Source: Undaria pinnatifida (Eukaryota; Sar; Phaeophyceae; Laminariales; Alariaceae). Taken from it: a stretch of 64,000 bases of DNA. Position 1 is the first letter of the stretch. Each line of letters opens with the position of its first letter. The stretch lies in NCBI GenBank assembly GCA_012845835.1, contig JABAKD010000026.1, positions 11,098,334 through 11,162,333 on the forward strand, read 5' to 3'. The translations under genes were made by a program, and so were the position numbers. The notes under the pieces are model-generated. The model worked only from the letters and a program-made list of their open reading frames with translations. It was not told the DNA's origin and ran no database searches. Shown here in pieces: positions 43,097-58,000 of this stretch.

Positions 43097-46000
43097 GTGA
43101 GGAGAAGGTAGGCACGACGAAAAGGGAGCCTATTCACGGCAGCGCGGACTCGATCACGTCGTATTTCATGACGGCCGCTGTCTGCCGACACCAAGCTTCA
43201 CTAGCCGCCCTGGTGCCCGCTTCGAGAGAGCGGATGGATAGTGGAGGTGCTGTTGTGGGGATCATCCCGCTCCACAGCGCGAACGGTGGACTCCCGACGG
43301 TGGCGTCGGTTAGGGGGGCTGGCGGCGTTGCAGCTGGTCTTTGTGGTGCTCCACGTCTGGCGAGTAGGGTTTCAGCACGGGTATTACGGCCGGCTGCACG
43401 AATACCGCGTAAAGCGTCGGGCGTCAAAGGTTCCGCCGCATTTGGCGGTAGCGCTGGAAAACGTGGTCCGGCGGCGGCAGCAAGGCCGGTTAGGGCCAGC
43501 GACACCGATCGAAGGTTGGCCTCCACTACGTCTACTGACCAAGAAATCCCGAGAAAACGGGAGAACCCATCGACAATTTCCGCCAACATTCTTGCTACTA
43601 AAAAATATAATGAGGGGGGAGGGGGAGGGGGGGGGGGGGGGTGGTCCGGTTGGCACGGAAAATCGGCGTGCACACCCCCTCCGATATTTTCCCTTCCCTC
43701 CAGAGTACACGTCCTTGGTAAAGCGCTCCCTCCGGCACCTCGTCGTGTCTAGCGGATGCGATGTTGCAGTACCCGCCTGCCCAGACCTGTCCGTAGATGC
43801 TGCGGCCGGGATGGGTGGACCGGGCGACGTAAGCGGGAGCGGAGGAGTGGAGGGGGGGGCAAGCCGCCGACGACCCGCGGACGGCACCGCGCTTGTCCGC
43901 ATCGGTTCGTTCTCGACTGTCGGCGGTGGCGGTAGTAGCGAGGTTTCGCACTTTGACGGTGTAGCTCTCAACGGCGTCGGCACCAGCGGTATCGGTGCTA
44001 ACCGTAGCACCGGTAGCGGCAGTGGTACAGGTGCTGCTAGCCCTACAGGGGCCTTGCTTGCGCCGTTCGGTTCTCCATTTTCTCCCCCCAGATCGGCGAT
44101 GGCTGGCAGCCGGGATCTCCCTCGAGAGGGGGCGCTGACGGCGTTGCTGAGAGGCATGGTGTGCGTCATCGGGCAAGATTCAATCGTTCTCGTGGAAGGA
44201 GAAGACGGCGCTGGTGCGGCGGATGCTGTAGGGGTCTCAGCACCCCGTGCAGATTGTACACCAGGAAAAAAGACCGGAGTCGGAGATAGCGGTGACGTCG
44301 GTAATGACGGCGGTGGTGCGATGAGGGCTGATGCGGGCCAGAAAGGTAAGGGCGGGCGGGCGGGGGTAGGGAATTAACGGGGCTTTTCAAAGGGACTGTG
44401 GTGGTACGGCGCGGCAGGAAACAGTGATGGCGGGTGCCGGCCAAACGCAAACCACCATCACGCTTGAGTTGGTGCTCTGCTTCTCTCTCAGTCATTATTA
44501 CCCGCTCCATGTTGATTCGCGGCAGATTTGTATTCTTGCCGTCCAGCACGTGCCCATGCTTCGACCACTGCTCGCTCTACGGCGTCGCGAGAGCCGACGT
44601 CAAACCTATCGCGACTGTCGTTATATTCGACGCCGTCGTCGCCCCTGCTGCTGCTGTTGGCGCTTGTGCTGTTGCTGCTGCTCGTGTCGCTGCTTCTCTT
44701 GCTTCTGCTCTTGATTATTCAGTGGGGAAAATACACGAGGAGAGGAAGGGACGCGGAGGGGCGAGAAAAGCTCCGATGTCTCCGACGGACGCCCTAGTGG
44801 AGCTGATGCTGCTGCCCATGACCGCATCGAAACCTTCTCGGGAGGGTAAGAGCGCTCCCCACGCCACGCGGACAGCCTCTCTCGAGTGCTCGAGGCATTT
44901 AACCATTTTGTAATCGCACTCACGCGTGGGGGACAGTATTGCAGCTTTGCAGTTAGACTAGGACATGAGCCCACGCTGGTGATGCCCAGCCCCCCTTCCC
45001 CCGGCGCGCGCCTGGTACTGTTACGCTGCACTCATATTTCGCTGGAGCGCTGCAATACGTTCTTTGGGGTAGGATACGACCCCCCCACCCCGTAATTACA
45101 CCAGCGCGGGAAGGACGGACTACGCCGCAATTGCAGTTTTTGTGCGGCATCAAATATCGTGCCGACTCTAGCTGTTAGATAGACTAGAGCGGGGCAATGC
45201 ATTTGATTAACCCGTCCTCTTAATTGCGGGGCATGTAACCGTGGTGGCGTTTTTTCCTGCGTTGGATCTAGTTCTCCGTTTCCTTTTTGCGGGGCATGCA
45301 TCCATCGTGTCGGTGTGTGCCCTTTCTTCCCCGGAGGAGGGAGGGATGTGCTCAACTCCTTTAGAACTTCACTCAAGCATTCGGGGGCGAACTACGTGGA
45401 ATTAGTGTGTAATTTGTTTTTTGCAGCAATGAACGCGTTAAAGCTTTCCTCTGGGTTTCGCGAAGCATGTATCACGTCGTGCGTTTGTGTGCTTATTATT
45501 GTTTCCCCATGCACAGAATCGACACCGTTGGAGTTCCTTCTTCCCAAAGGCGTGTTGCTGACGGGGCCGCCCGGAGTAGGCAAGACGTTTGCCGTCAGGA
45601 ACGCGGTGGAAACCGTGCGAGAACTTGCATCCGAAACTGGGAAATCGCCTTTTCAGGTGCTTCTGCGGGTCCACGGTACAGTCCAGTAGTAGGTTATCTA
45701 CTATCAAGAGCAACCTTTTTTTTCGGAAGTACATGTCATAGCTTTACTCCGTCAGCCGAAATATTGGCCTTTGACCCCTGTAGAACTATGCGCGTCCGTG
45801 GACAAAATAGATCGAATTAGACACAGATAGTTCGAGGTTGTGGTTTCACGGGTGCAGCAGTAAAAGGGTTAGACGGCATTCGTGGCGGGGGTGTTCTTGT
45901 CGCGTAGCCCAAATTTACCAGAGAACATGGTATTATATACTAAACTCAAGGCGCGTCGCTCCGCGGGCGGCATCCGCCCGCTACGGTAGCCCCAAATAGA

Positions 46001-49000
46001 ACAAAACGTGAAGTGGACTCAGGTCCATGACTGGGTGCACCTTACGGCTTCCTCATGCCAAGAGCTCCACGCTTCAGGAAAACGACCCGGACGTCGCAAT
46101 CACGCATGAATCATATCATCCCCACGGAAGAGAAAGGACGCGGAGAGAGCAGTACTGTGTTACTGTAGTGTTGTATCCTAATGAGTTGGGAGTAAAGGCA
46201 AGTATTTCACGCATCATCAGCTAGCTGCTGCTGGATGGGATTGTATACGTTTTTTTGCCGGGAATAGTTCAAGGTACTCGTTCGCCTCGAAAACGCAGCA
46301 AGCTGTAGAAGACTCTTGACGACTTGATGGGTCTCGGCAACTCTTGTCTTCTTGTCCTTGTATTGTCGCGCCACACTCGGCACGTGGGACCTGTTTTGCT
46401 ACGTTGTGCTGGGCTGGTCACGCTGTGCCGTGCTGTGCCTGCAGCAGATGGTCAGTAGGTGGTAGATGACAACACATGCTAGCCAAGGGGCTGGGTGTGC
46501 TGGTTGTGTATTTGAGCAGAAACAGAAATATATACGCGTACTGTACGTAGGATTCTAAACTTGCCTCGTACTGCTACGAATAAGAAAAGGGCGCAAAAAA
46601 AGTCGGACCACGAAGCGAGGTGTAAAAGTTCGATGGCGCAAACATGGTGGACCTCGCCAACTCCGGGTATTCTTGCGTCAAACACTTGGGTTGTCGTGCA
46701 GCAGCTACTACGTGTGTTTTGATGGGGTGGGGGCTGAGTGTGTTACGCTGTGCTGCTCTGTCGTTGTGGTATTTTGTAGATGCTCGACGACAACATGCTA
46801 TTACTGCTGTAGCTCTGAAGAATTGGGGGTGAGTGTGCTTTGTGGTTCGAGCAGAAGATGCAGATGCATAGTACACGTGTAGTCTACCAACGTTAATACG
46901 CGTGTAGTCAACGACCGTGCTGCGTAGATATTATATGATACGTGTAAAATAAACGTGCACGTACGTGTTTGTACGAAGTTTTTGTAGTCGTATTATGCAG
47001 AAACCTGATAAAAACGTCCACAATATAAAAATTATCGGGAACGAATATCGGAAAAAATACCGTAAAAAATATATATCGGGAAGAAAAACGAAAACGATCT
47101 CTCAGAGCTCGAATCAGACTCGAAAGACAGTCGAAAACGAGCAAGGTATTCGAAAACACCGGGAAACCCGATTTAAAGTCACGCAAATGAGGGAGAAAAA
47201 GAAACTCAAACTAAGCAGCGCAAAAAAACACATATACAACTTGTCGAAACTCCACCCAGGATCGAAAAACAGTCAAAGCTGTGTGAGATAATCGTGAAAA
47301 ACGCAAAACAACGACGAACGGAAATGAAAATGAAGAGGAACGTGAAAGCAAAAATCCTAGGAAAGCGAAGAAAGCAAGGAACTCAAAGGAAGCGGGGGAG
47401 GTTCGCCGAGACGATTAGTCAGGCAAGCGTGGTCCGGGTGGGAGCTCTGAGAGCGCTGCAAGGTCCTCCAATCAATCGTGCCACGGACAGATTGCGTGTT
47501 GAAGTAATTGTATAGCGGATCCACATTTTTCGCGCACAGACACCGATACAGGTTTGTTTGCGCCGTCGAACTGTTCAATGACCCCGTCCACAAGCCGCCG
47601 ACCTGCCTGCCTAAATCTGGTCGAAATCCATTTTGACGCCCCCCCCCCCTTAATGTATATATATAATTGTTGGCCTCGATTGGCACTGACGCTGTAAAAC
47701 ACTCAATGTGTGTTGGGGTTAGCGCTGGTTGGCAACGACGGTGTAAAATATGCCAATCACTGCGTGAACTAGACAAACAGGGTACCATTGTTTTTTTGGT
47801 TGGCGGCCACCGTGATGGTTGTCGAGGTGGGTTATATGGTGCGGGGTGGAGAGCCCTAACTCCGCACAAGCGGAATGATCGCGTCACGTAGTGTGAATAT
47901 GCTAAGGCACCCACGAGGCGGTTGCGCAGTAATACCCATAGTGGCTACACCAGAAAACAAAGTAACTCATTGGCGCTGTCATCCATAAGCAAGAAGGTAG
48001 GCACAAGGGGCCGAAGTCCGTCTTACAAGCGGTTCTTGGAAGAATGCAGTTCGCCCTTCATGCGACTCGCCGAACATCTCACGGCGTTTCGCGCTTGGTG
48101 CAAGCAACGTCTGCTAGGTTAGTGAAAACCGGACGTGCTCCGTCCCGGCATATTAATAGTAAGGCACAAACTGAGTACACCCCCCCCCGCCCCCGCCCCC
48201 GGAAGCAGGAAAGGGACACGTTAGACAAACTGGAATAATTTATTGCATGAAAAAAGCGTAATGAGCGCCCAATACTCGGTCTCGAAAGGGGTGCGTGGCC
48301 AATGGGGCAATGACTAGGCAACAACTGAGTACCTTCCCCACTCCTGGCCGCCCCACCTACTGTGCTGCGCGTTTCGTAATGATACGATAGGTCCAACTCC
48401 CCACGCCCAACCCGAGCAACACATGAGTACGCCCCTCCCCGTCTACTCTGCTGCGTCTTTCGGAAAGTTAGGTCGAGGTCACCACACTCAACGCAAGCAA
48501 CAATTGAGTACGCCCCCCTCCCCCCAGGCCGCTCGGTCTGAAGTGCTGTTTTTTTAGTGTTAGGTTCAAAAATACTGCACTCGACGCCGGCTTCAAATAA
48601 GTACACCCCCCTTCCGCCGCCCCCGCCGGCCCCCGCGCCCTCTGTGCTGTGTTTCTCAAAATGTTGTGATAGATCCATCTCACCACGCCCAACGCGAGCA
48701 ACAAACGAGTACCCCTGTGTCCGCTGTGCTGTGCTATGTTGTGTCTTTCGGGACGTTTATGATTTATCCAACCCAGATTCAGCAGAAGCAACAAACCAGT
48801 ACCACCCCCCACCCCCCCCGCTGTGCTGTGTCTTTCGGAACGGTATGATAGGTCCAACTCACCACGCTCAACGGAGCTGAAATATTGTCGCTCGGCCAAT
48901 GGAAAGCCTGCGAAGCTCTCCGTGAGGCGTTTTCCGCGGCGGAGAATTGGAGCAGAGATTCAGCTCGGGGAGGGCGGCGCGGGTTTCCTGACGCAACCGG

Positions 49001-52000
49001 CAGGCGTTGCGCCGTCATTTTCTTGGACGAGGCGGACGGCCTCCTAGCCAGGTGAGCAAATCGTCACAACTAGTTTTTTTTCTGTTGGAGACATAGTTCG
49101 AGTATAACTGCAAGGAGCTTGGCCCTTCACTCCTTTAGCGCTTGGCCAGCTTTTTCTGCTACAAATCACTTGGTAATGGTGTGGGTTATTTTCAAGGAGC
49201 AAATCCCTCTAGGAGACATTGGCACGGGCACTGGTTGGGCCGGAGGTGGATGGGTGGAAATATCAGTTTCGTTTGAAGAACACATACGCGGAGTAACCGT
49301 TCACCACCCCCTCTGGTGCTGCGCTTGGGTTTTTTGGGGGCGAACTACTTGGCATTAATGTGGAATAGTTTTCAATTATGAAAGGGTTGACACGCGGGTG
49401 CGGTTGTAGTGATGGTAAAAAGGGAAAAAGGTATCCAACGTTTACACCACGCTTTTTTAGGTGAAGGCGATGGCCTTTGGGTGGACACCCGTATGTATCA
49501 TACCACCTTCAAGGTTTGCGTCGTATGTATAACGGGGCACTACACACCATGCACGGACAGTTTTGTCGACCAAGCAAAAACCAAAAAAAAATCTCCAACT
49601 CTCATTCTAAGGGGTTTATTCCCAATGGGAAAAACATCGAGAAAAATTGTCCAACTCGAGCTCCTCTGTTAGTTTGTAATTCTGAATGCAACCGCGTTTT
49701 GGTGACGAACAACTTAGAATGTGAATAGGACTCGAATCGTGCAACGTAACACGGGTTATGCCCATACAGGAGCTAACGCGGTGGTGCACGTGTTTGTTTT
49801 CCATTTTTTCCCCAGCAGGCGTGATCGGGACGGGGACAAGGCGGGGGGAGGGGACGGGGCGCGAGCACTGGCTCAGCTGCTGACGCTGATGGACGGCTTC
49901 CACAAGGCGGAGGGGTCGCATGTTCTTGTCTTCGGAGCCACGAACAGGTCACGAGAGATTTAAAATGCCTGGTATGTAGGTTGACGTAGATTGATGGCAC
50001 TCTTGCCCACTGGCGCAGAGCCGTCAAGGAGTAGCCCTCAAGGGAGACCCGTCAAGGAACTCCACATTAACGCTAGTATTTGAAATCTAAAGAGGCACTG
50101 ACGGGTGAAAACTAGACCGCCATCAAGCGTCCTCTTTGGTAAAAAGGGGGACCACCAGTTGATGGCACTTTTGCCCCTTGCTGGAGAAACGTTTGGCGGA
50201 GAGCCATCTGGGAATTACCCTCACTTGAATACTTCGGTTGACAGCTCTGTTTCCCTTTGACGGAGAGCCGTCAAGGGAGATCCGTCAGGGAAGTTATCAC
50301 ACTAAACTTGTATATTTGGTTGACAGCACTCTTGGCTTTGAGCCGTCAAGGAAGAACCCACACTGAGAAATGAGTATTTCGGTTGACGATAGTTTCCGGT
50401 GGTCATTACGTAAGCCGCGTAACTATTGAGATCGAGGACGTAAGTTCGAATCTAGCAAGGGACTCTTATTCTTACAAGTCGACAAGCCGAAAGCGCGAGA
50501 GCCTGAGTTGGCGAAATTCGATGCAAATCGAGCACACGTAAAAAGCTGAAAGGTGGGAACGCTGAACCCCATGCGCTATAAAAATTAAAGCAAGTTCCCG
50601 GTGGGGGAAGGAAAGACACCTCTGACCACGGCTTGTCCAGAAGGTCGCTCAGGGTAAAACATCTTACGAATTGAGACGGAGAGTAACTTTGATTACTAAA
50701 GAACTAAACAAAAGCAAATATTGATCCTTGACGGAGCCGGGGGAACGAATACATGTGGAATAGCGGGGGTAACAAGTGAGAGGCACCCGCTTCATTCGAA
50801 CCGCCATAACCGAACGGGATAAACTGAGAACTGCGGAGGGAAAAGGAAAGGTACGACCATGGAAGGACAATGCTAGTTCCACACCCGTATTAGTTCCGAG
50901 TGGCTTGGTCCCGTTTCAGAATTGCAAACCTCATCCGGCGCTAATTGTATGTACCACTCAAGGTGGAAATATCGTGAATGCTTATGTATTAATGTAGACA
51001 TAACCGGTCCTTACATTTACACCTATATGGTTAGTCCGCCGCCCGAAACGGTTGCGGTTCTGAAGCTTGTGCGTTTCCAAAGCACAAACCTCGCCTTCGT
51101 GCCATGATACTGTTTTGGATTCAAGGCTGGTTTGATGTTTTGTGTTGCTTGCCCGCTTGAATGAGCGGCCAACCTCTTGTGTAGGCCTTGCTATCTTGCG
51201 CGCGTGTTGCGGCTGCTGTTGCTGCTGCTGTTGTTGCTGCTGCTGCTGTTGCTGTTGCTGTGTTGGATTTGTTGTTGCTAGTTGTTGTTGCTGTTGTTGT
51301 TATTGTTGTTGTTGCTGTTGTTGTTATTGTTGTTGATTTTGTTGTTGCTGCTGTTGGTGTTGCTGTTGTCGGGTTTGTTGTTGCTGTTTTCGTCGTTCTT
51401 GTTATTGCTATTGCTGTTGTTGCGGTTGTTGTCGATGTTGGCGGTGGTGGTTTGGTGATGTTGTCGTTGGTGTTGTCGTTGCTGCTGTTGCTGCTGATGT
51501 TGTCGTTGTTGATGTTGATTTTTGTTTTGTTGGCGTTGTTGCTGATGCTGTTATCGACAGTGTTGTTGCTGATTCTGTCGTTGTCGACTTTGTTGCTGAG
51601 GCTGTTGTTGTCTATGTTGTTGCTGATTTTGTTGTTACTATTGTTGTCGTTTTCATATTTGCTTTCGTCGTCTCTGATGTCGATCTTATTGATGTTGCTC
51701 GTCTTACTCTTACTCTTGGTTGAACTTACAGCCACAACGCAAACCACAGGCTCAACGATCCAGAACGCCGACTTTAAAGCGTGCCGTACAGGGTTTCCGA
51801 TCGGGATGTGGTTCGCTTGAAATCCCGAGGGGGGGTCGCAAGTTGAAAAGAATGACGAAACTCTTGCGACAAACTAAAGTAGAGGCAATTAGCCACCGCG
51901 CAAGTAACCTGCGCCAAGTCTCACTTAACACCAACCAGCCCAGATGAGTTTATAGCCTAGTTTGCATGTACCTGGTAGGACTTCAGAGCGAAAGCATGTC

Positions 52001-55000
52001 TAAATTTGGGCTTAAATACACCGTCGGCCACACGAAGGGTTAACGCAGGCGTTCCTACGAGCTATGAGCTATACCAGGTTGGACCTTAATTATTCTTGAA
52101 GACTAAATGAAATGAAACTAGCCACAGCGTAAGTAACCGGACAATTAACGCCGACCCGACCAAACGGCTTTGTTTGTAGATTACTCTGTATCAAATTGTA
52201 CAGCATACCATCAGCTATTCCAATGCTTTGTTCGCGCGCCTCTCATCCCTCCGTTCTCCTTTGTCGGCCTCTCTCGGGCAGGCCGGCAGACCTGGACCCA
52301 GCTCTGCGTCGACCTGGTAGGTTTGACCGAGAGCTCGCGCTGCCCCCGCCCGACCTACGAGGAAGGGCGGACATCCTCCGACACCACCTCAAGGGTGTCA
52401 AGGTAACCGATCTTGCGGCGCGTCCTGTAGTAGGGGCAGGTCTGAGTGATCCCGTGGTAGGGGTTGCACGTTTTGGGCCATTGTACCATTGTAACAGGTT
52501 AAGCGCCTCAGCTGTGGCCCCCAGCGTGGGATGACTTCACTGTTCCGGCCAAAACTGTCGGTTAGAGTATGAAAACAAAATGTACGAGTGTAGCTGGTTC
52601 GGGACTGGCGCATAGAAATGTTCGGTCGCGTTGTTTGCGCGGACGATCGACTTCGAAGTCATGTTTCGGGTGTGATGACTGAGCTCCTAGTGTTAGGAGC
52701 TCCGACGATTCTTCGGCACCCCCAGCGTGGGATGGCTTCACTGTTCCGGCCAAAACATTTTCACACGGACGGCGGTCCTTAAATCATTTCCAGCTCCTAA
52801 AATGATCCAAATCTAACTCCAAGCGCTCTGTCCCCATGTCGCGAGTGCGGTGCTAACAGGCTTAACGGAGTAGCTCTCCAACAACGCTAGACTTTCAACT
52901 TGCTGTTTTTCAAGGTTGTCGGTTGTATGCCTAGGCGCGATGGGATTCTTCGTCGGGTTGCGCTGTTCATATTTTTCAAGGTCGTACAGTGAAATACAGA
53001 GGTTTTTGTTTTTAGTGGGGAGCCTTAGAAAGTTCAGGCGCTGCCCCTTACCGTAGCGCTTGTCTTACCGTTCGAGACGCTACACCGAGCAAGAAGTTTT
53101 TCGTTTCTGTGTTCGCCTCCCCCCCCCCCGGCCACCCCGTGAGAGCTGCGGCGGGTGTTTGACTCGTTTCGCCGAGCAATACTTCTTTTCGTATTTGTCT
53201 TCTTTTGCCCCCCCAGCTATTGAGCTGTGGGAGGTGTTGGACCTGTTTCCCTGAGATAGATTTGTTTTTCGTTTTTGTTTCCGCCCTCCCCCCCCTCCTA
53301 CAGCTGTGCACGGTGTATTAGTCCGGGAAGAATGATCGTTCTTCGAGGCGTCGTCCATGATTTCTTGGTTTTGGGTTTCATTTCATGAACACAGGTTGTT
53401 TTTTTTTGTCATTATTCCGTCATTTTGCTTTTAGGCTTTTTTGTTTTCGCTTACGTTACCCCGTCTTAATGCAAGCAATAATTGCCAAGGCTACGCCACT
53501 CTAGCTCCGAGCGATTTGTCACCAAGAAAACGTGGTTGCCGGCCCTGGGTCACAGTGAATAGGGGCGCAGCGGTACCCGCTTGTGCATTTGTGCTCGTTC
53601 GCTTTTTTGTACTTGGCATCTAACATTGTCTCACGAGGTTAACTTACCGTGCAAGTGAACACGGAGCACTGCGCCTCATCAAGCCGTCAACCCCATTGGA
53701 GCTGCACCCATATTTTGAGGAGAATGCACTTTAAACTATAGTATTAACAGTGTGGGCCGTTTACCGCAGTGGTAAAAGCGCTTCTCTCCTCCCCCCTCCC
53801 TCCCTCCCTCCCTCCCTCCCTCCCTCTCGCCCTCCTTCCCTCCCTTCCCCCCCCCCCCCCTCCCTCCCTTCCTCCCCAGGTGGCTGGAGGAGAGGGTGTG
53901 ATTGCAGCTGTGGCCTTGAAATGCGTGGGGTACGTTGGCGCCGACCTCGCCGCCCTTGCACGCCAGGCGGTGTTACATGCGGTCAGGTAAGCGTTTTGGT
54001 ATGGTATGGTATGGTATGATATGAGATACGTATATGTTAAATATTATGTTCGTTTTTTATTGGCTCGCTGCTGTCCGGCGGCCGAGTGTTTCTTCTCGCA
54101 CTTTTGGCAGCGGAGCAAGCTAGCCTGCCATGGTACATCATGAAGCATGTCTGGATATCGGCCGAGCTCCGTGGCGGCGCTCGGCGCATTATACGTCGTT
54201 TAGCTGGCTGTATTTGGCAAGGAATTGCGTTCCGCCTCCCTGAGACGAGCAGGTCATTTGGAACACCCCACATTGTGTTTCAAATGTTGATATTTAACGG
54301 TTTCGGTAAACGTTTTTTGTTTTCCAGAATGAAACTATTTCCAGAGTCAGAGGAAAAAATCGCGTCTGGTTCTGGGTTTCCCCCCCAAAATCCAGAACCA
54401 GAGGATTTTTGAGGGCTCTCGTTTTGGAAACTCAAGTTCCGGTTCAAAACCAGAACGAACCGGCCCCAAGATGTGGTGTATCAGTGTTTTAGTGTTGGAG
54501 AGCGCGCTGATGTGAATTACCCACACCACGTACCTGCAGCAGTACCTGTACCTGGATACACATCACAGACATTATTATAATAGCGCTTCAACCAACAAAC
54601 ATTTCACACCTCGTACCACCAGTAGCTAGCCGCAGCAACAGCAGCAGCAGCGAGACACGCGTGCAGTAGCGAACGCCCGCAAGGATGTGGGAGATGTGGG
54701 CCCCCTCAACGAAGGTTCGAATCGGTGCTGGCCCCCTACAATGGGCAAGGGACAGGAGAGCTGGGAGCGGGGGAGCTGGGTGCTGGTGCTGGGGAGAGAG
54801 GCTTACCAAGAGGGCCAGCTACAGCGACCGAGAGTCACAAAAGGGCTTTCGAACCTGAGGGTACCGCCGTGCACTCCCGCTGCGTGCTTTGTTGCTTTGG
54901 CAGCCTCTGCACAATCCTGTGTTTAGCACGGTCGTGGATTTCGCGAAGTAGCGTACCTGCTGCTGAAAACGTCTGGTATACCTGGCACGCGAATTGGCGC

Positions 55001-58000
55001 ACACCCACACACAGCTACGTATGTGGGAGAGTTGATTTTGATTTTGCCAACAACCACTGACACAGAGCCACTGCCTTATCTTATGTTTGAGCCGACCACG
55101 GGTACGCAGATCCTGGCCACATGCTGCTGCTACTGCTGCGTGCTTTGTCGCACACGCTGGTTATAGCTGTTTGGCTAGCCCCCTGCTGCTGACGTTCGTT
55201 CATTCCTCGGCCAGATGCACAAAGCTAAAACATAAAAAAAGAACATTTTGAAACCTCTCTGAACCCGGCCGATTTTTACACCAATCAGCACGAAACGTCA
55301 TTTGCCATTTCGTTCTGGAAAGCGAAGAAAAAACTGGTTCTGGAAATGTTTATTCTGGAAAACGAAAAATTATTTCAAAGCTGTATATATATTTTAATAA
55401 ACTTGAACAATTTTTTGTTCTTCGTTGTTTTGTTCCTAAAAAATGGCCCGCTACTCAACTAACCTCAGCAGCAGCACAGCAGCAGTAGCAGCAGCCGCCC
55501 GGACTAATTTAACCTCAGCACAACAGCAACAGTAGCAGCAACATACAGCAGTAGTAGCAGCAGTACACATGTAGATCGGATTAGTGTGGGGTTTGGGGAC
55601 GCGCCGCCCTGGGCAGTTTCGGCCTCGGATCTCGACGTGGGTGCGTAGGCATGGGTGCAGACAAGGGTAAACCGGCCTGCGCTCTCCCGCCGCGCGGGCG
55701 GCCGCTCGTCGAGGCTGGAGCGAAGGCGTCTACGGGCGTGGTTGACCCGGTGTGGTTTTCTTTCCCTTGGGGGGTAACTAGACGTGTCCGAATGTAAGGA
55801 CCGTTTTTACTTGAACAAAAACACATGTCCCGGTATTATATTTCCGGAGAGAGCGGATGCCAGCAGGAGGAGGCTGGGAGGTAGAGGCCGGGAGCAGCCG
55901 AGTGTTGGAACGAGCGCCACAGGGCACGGCTTGCATCTCTCCGCGCCGGAGACGGGGCTCACAGGGACGTAGAGGGGGGAAAGCTTGGAAGATGGCGCCG
56001 AGCGCGGCGAGGGGGGCAGGCATCGCGAGCGCAGCGTGCACGCGAGTCTCGACCAGGCCAAATATATGTTGTTTTTTTGCAGAATGGAACCATGGGTAGG
56101 ATTCAAGGATATATTACTCTGCTCATTAGCGATAGCCGAACTCAGGTTCATACACGGTGCTGCTGTGGCCAAAATCGGGTACAGTTCTATTTCAGCGCTC
56201 GCCACGCGCCCAGGACGCCATCTGATTGGCTGGGTGGATCGGTTCTAGGTAGATTCTAGGTTTGTTGCTACACATATCATACTGTACACACTACATTTCT
56301 GACCACATGCATCAAGTAGTGGCGGGTTCAGGCGAGAACGCTATCGATCTAGCTCTACTTTGTACTGGGATTAACGAGGAGTACATCGAGGTTTCGGTTC
56401 CCCTCAACCACAGCACCAAGGCGTTGAACAGTACCTCCAACTCAGGGAAAATCCTACCATGTACGCCACACATACCGAAATTGTTGCCTCCAATCAATTA
56501 ATTATTGTACACCATCCCAGAGCGACTGACATTGGCTGGTCAACCCTATCCATTACCACCGAGTGCAAAGACATGTAACGTACTATATAGCAACGAGCAC
56601 TATTCCACGTACGGTACACAGCATCCCCTGACCACTAATAAATAGGTTGCGCGTGCATAAGTACAACGTTCACCCGCCGCCATCACACTCTTCCCGCTGA
56701 GTACTACTCTTTCTTTGGAGGAATGCACTAGCTCATGCCACACGTTTCCTCTAAGAAGAGAGCACTGGGGTTTATCCATGTGAATACGCGTAACACCATT
56801 ATAGGTGGGAAAATATTTAGACGTGTGTTACCAGTGTCTCCCTTTTCGCCTTGCGACGCCCCCGAGATTTCATGTTACCCGCATCCCGAAGGGGAACCTT
56901 GTAGTATGGTGTGGTATGGTATGGTATGGTATGGTAGGTATGGTATGGTATGGTATGGTATGGTATGGTGTGGTATGGTGTGGTATGGTTTGGTATGGTG
57001 TGGTATGGTATGGTATGGTATGGTATGGTATGGTATGGTATGGTATGGTATGGCATGGCATGGTATAGTACGGTACGATATGGGGAGGCATGCTACGGCA
57101 GGTGTAGCCCTTGTGGGAAAATAAAAAAAGTAGGCTGAGGAACTTACCTATAGCGCTGGAACCCCATTTTCGGTTTTGACGTGATTGTTGGTTCATACAT
57201 ATATATGTATGCCATGGGGCATTTTTGATCGGGTTGGGCTTTGATTTTGGTGTCAGTCAGCGATTTTTGATGAGGTACAGAGCTCCTCAAATGAGAACCG
57301 TTAGAAAAATGAGGTGCTAGTCCTGCCATAGCACGCGCCTGAGCGTTATTTTCAGGCCTTCTTTACGGGTCGGGTCATTTCTCGCGGGTCGGGTCTGGCC
57401 AGGGTGACCCAACCTGGCCCGACTGACCTGGCCCGACCCGACCGGTAATATTTAATCTGACCCGACCCGACCCGACCCGACCCGACCCAACCCGTGATTT
57501 TTCGAATGCCGTCTGGGCCGACCCAATTTGCCCTCCCGCGAGATACCCTTGGATCGGGTTATGACTCGTGAACAATTCTGAACCTTGGAAAAAGCAGTGC
57601 TACTCCTGTCGTAGCACGCGCCTGAGCTTTATTTTCAGGCCTTTTTTAAGGACGAGTCGGATCATTTCTCGCGGGTCGGGTCCTGCCAGGGCGACTCGAA
57701 CCGACCCGAAAAAATTTAAGAGCCTCCTGACCCGCCCCGAGTCGACCCAATCCGCCCCTACCCGACCCAACTGGTGAGATTTCTAATACCATTTCTAATA
57801 CCGCGTGAGCCGCCCCGACTCGACCCAATCCGCCCCTAGCCGACCCAACTGGTGAGATTTCTAATACCATTTCTAATACCGCCTGACCCGACCCTAGTCG
57901 CCCGCCCCCCCGCGAGATACCCTTGGGTCGGGTCATGACCCTTGTAAAACTTATTTTTTCTTTTTCTGCCATGTGTTTACGTTTATCTCGCAGACTAAGG

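Larger units (their letters stand above)
45657..48851 (+). other. AAA gene intron 4 (3.2 kb)
   Basis: Holds the GC-rich short palindrome at 45959, an AT-rich stretch at 46980-47080, one inverted copy of a dispersed repeat (48050-48245) and the splice-acceptor minisatellite (48170-48885). Frames at 46.0-48.2 kb have no motif. Confidence 0.7.

Noticed and set aside
43134-44176. Large minus-strand frames opposite AAA exons 1-2 (up to 261 codons)
   Set aside because: GC-rich shadow frames. The plus strand shows AFG2 N-domain motifs and phase-compatible splice sites.
51121-51820. Asn/Thr-rich (minus) and Val/Leu-rich (plus) 208-210 codon frames
   Set aside because: They span a ttg triplet tract and have no unique segments.
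56817-57196. Long frames of Met-Val-Trp-Tyr-Gly or His-Thr-Ile-Pro-Tyr type
   Set aside because: All frames of the ggtat array are open; this is translation of a microsatellite.
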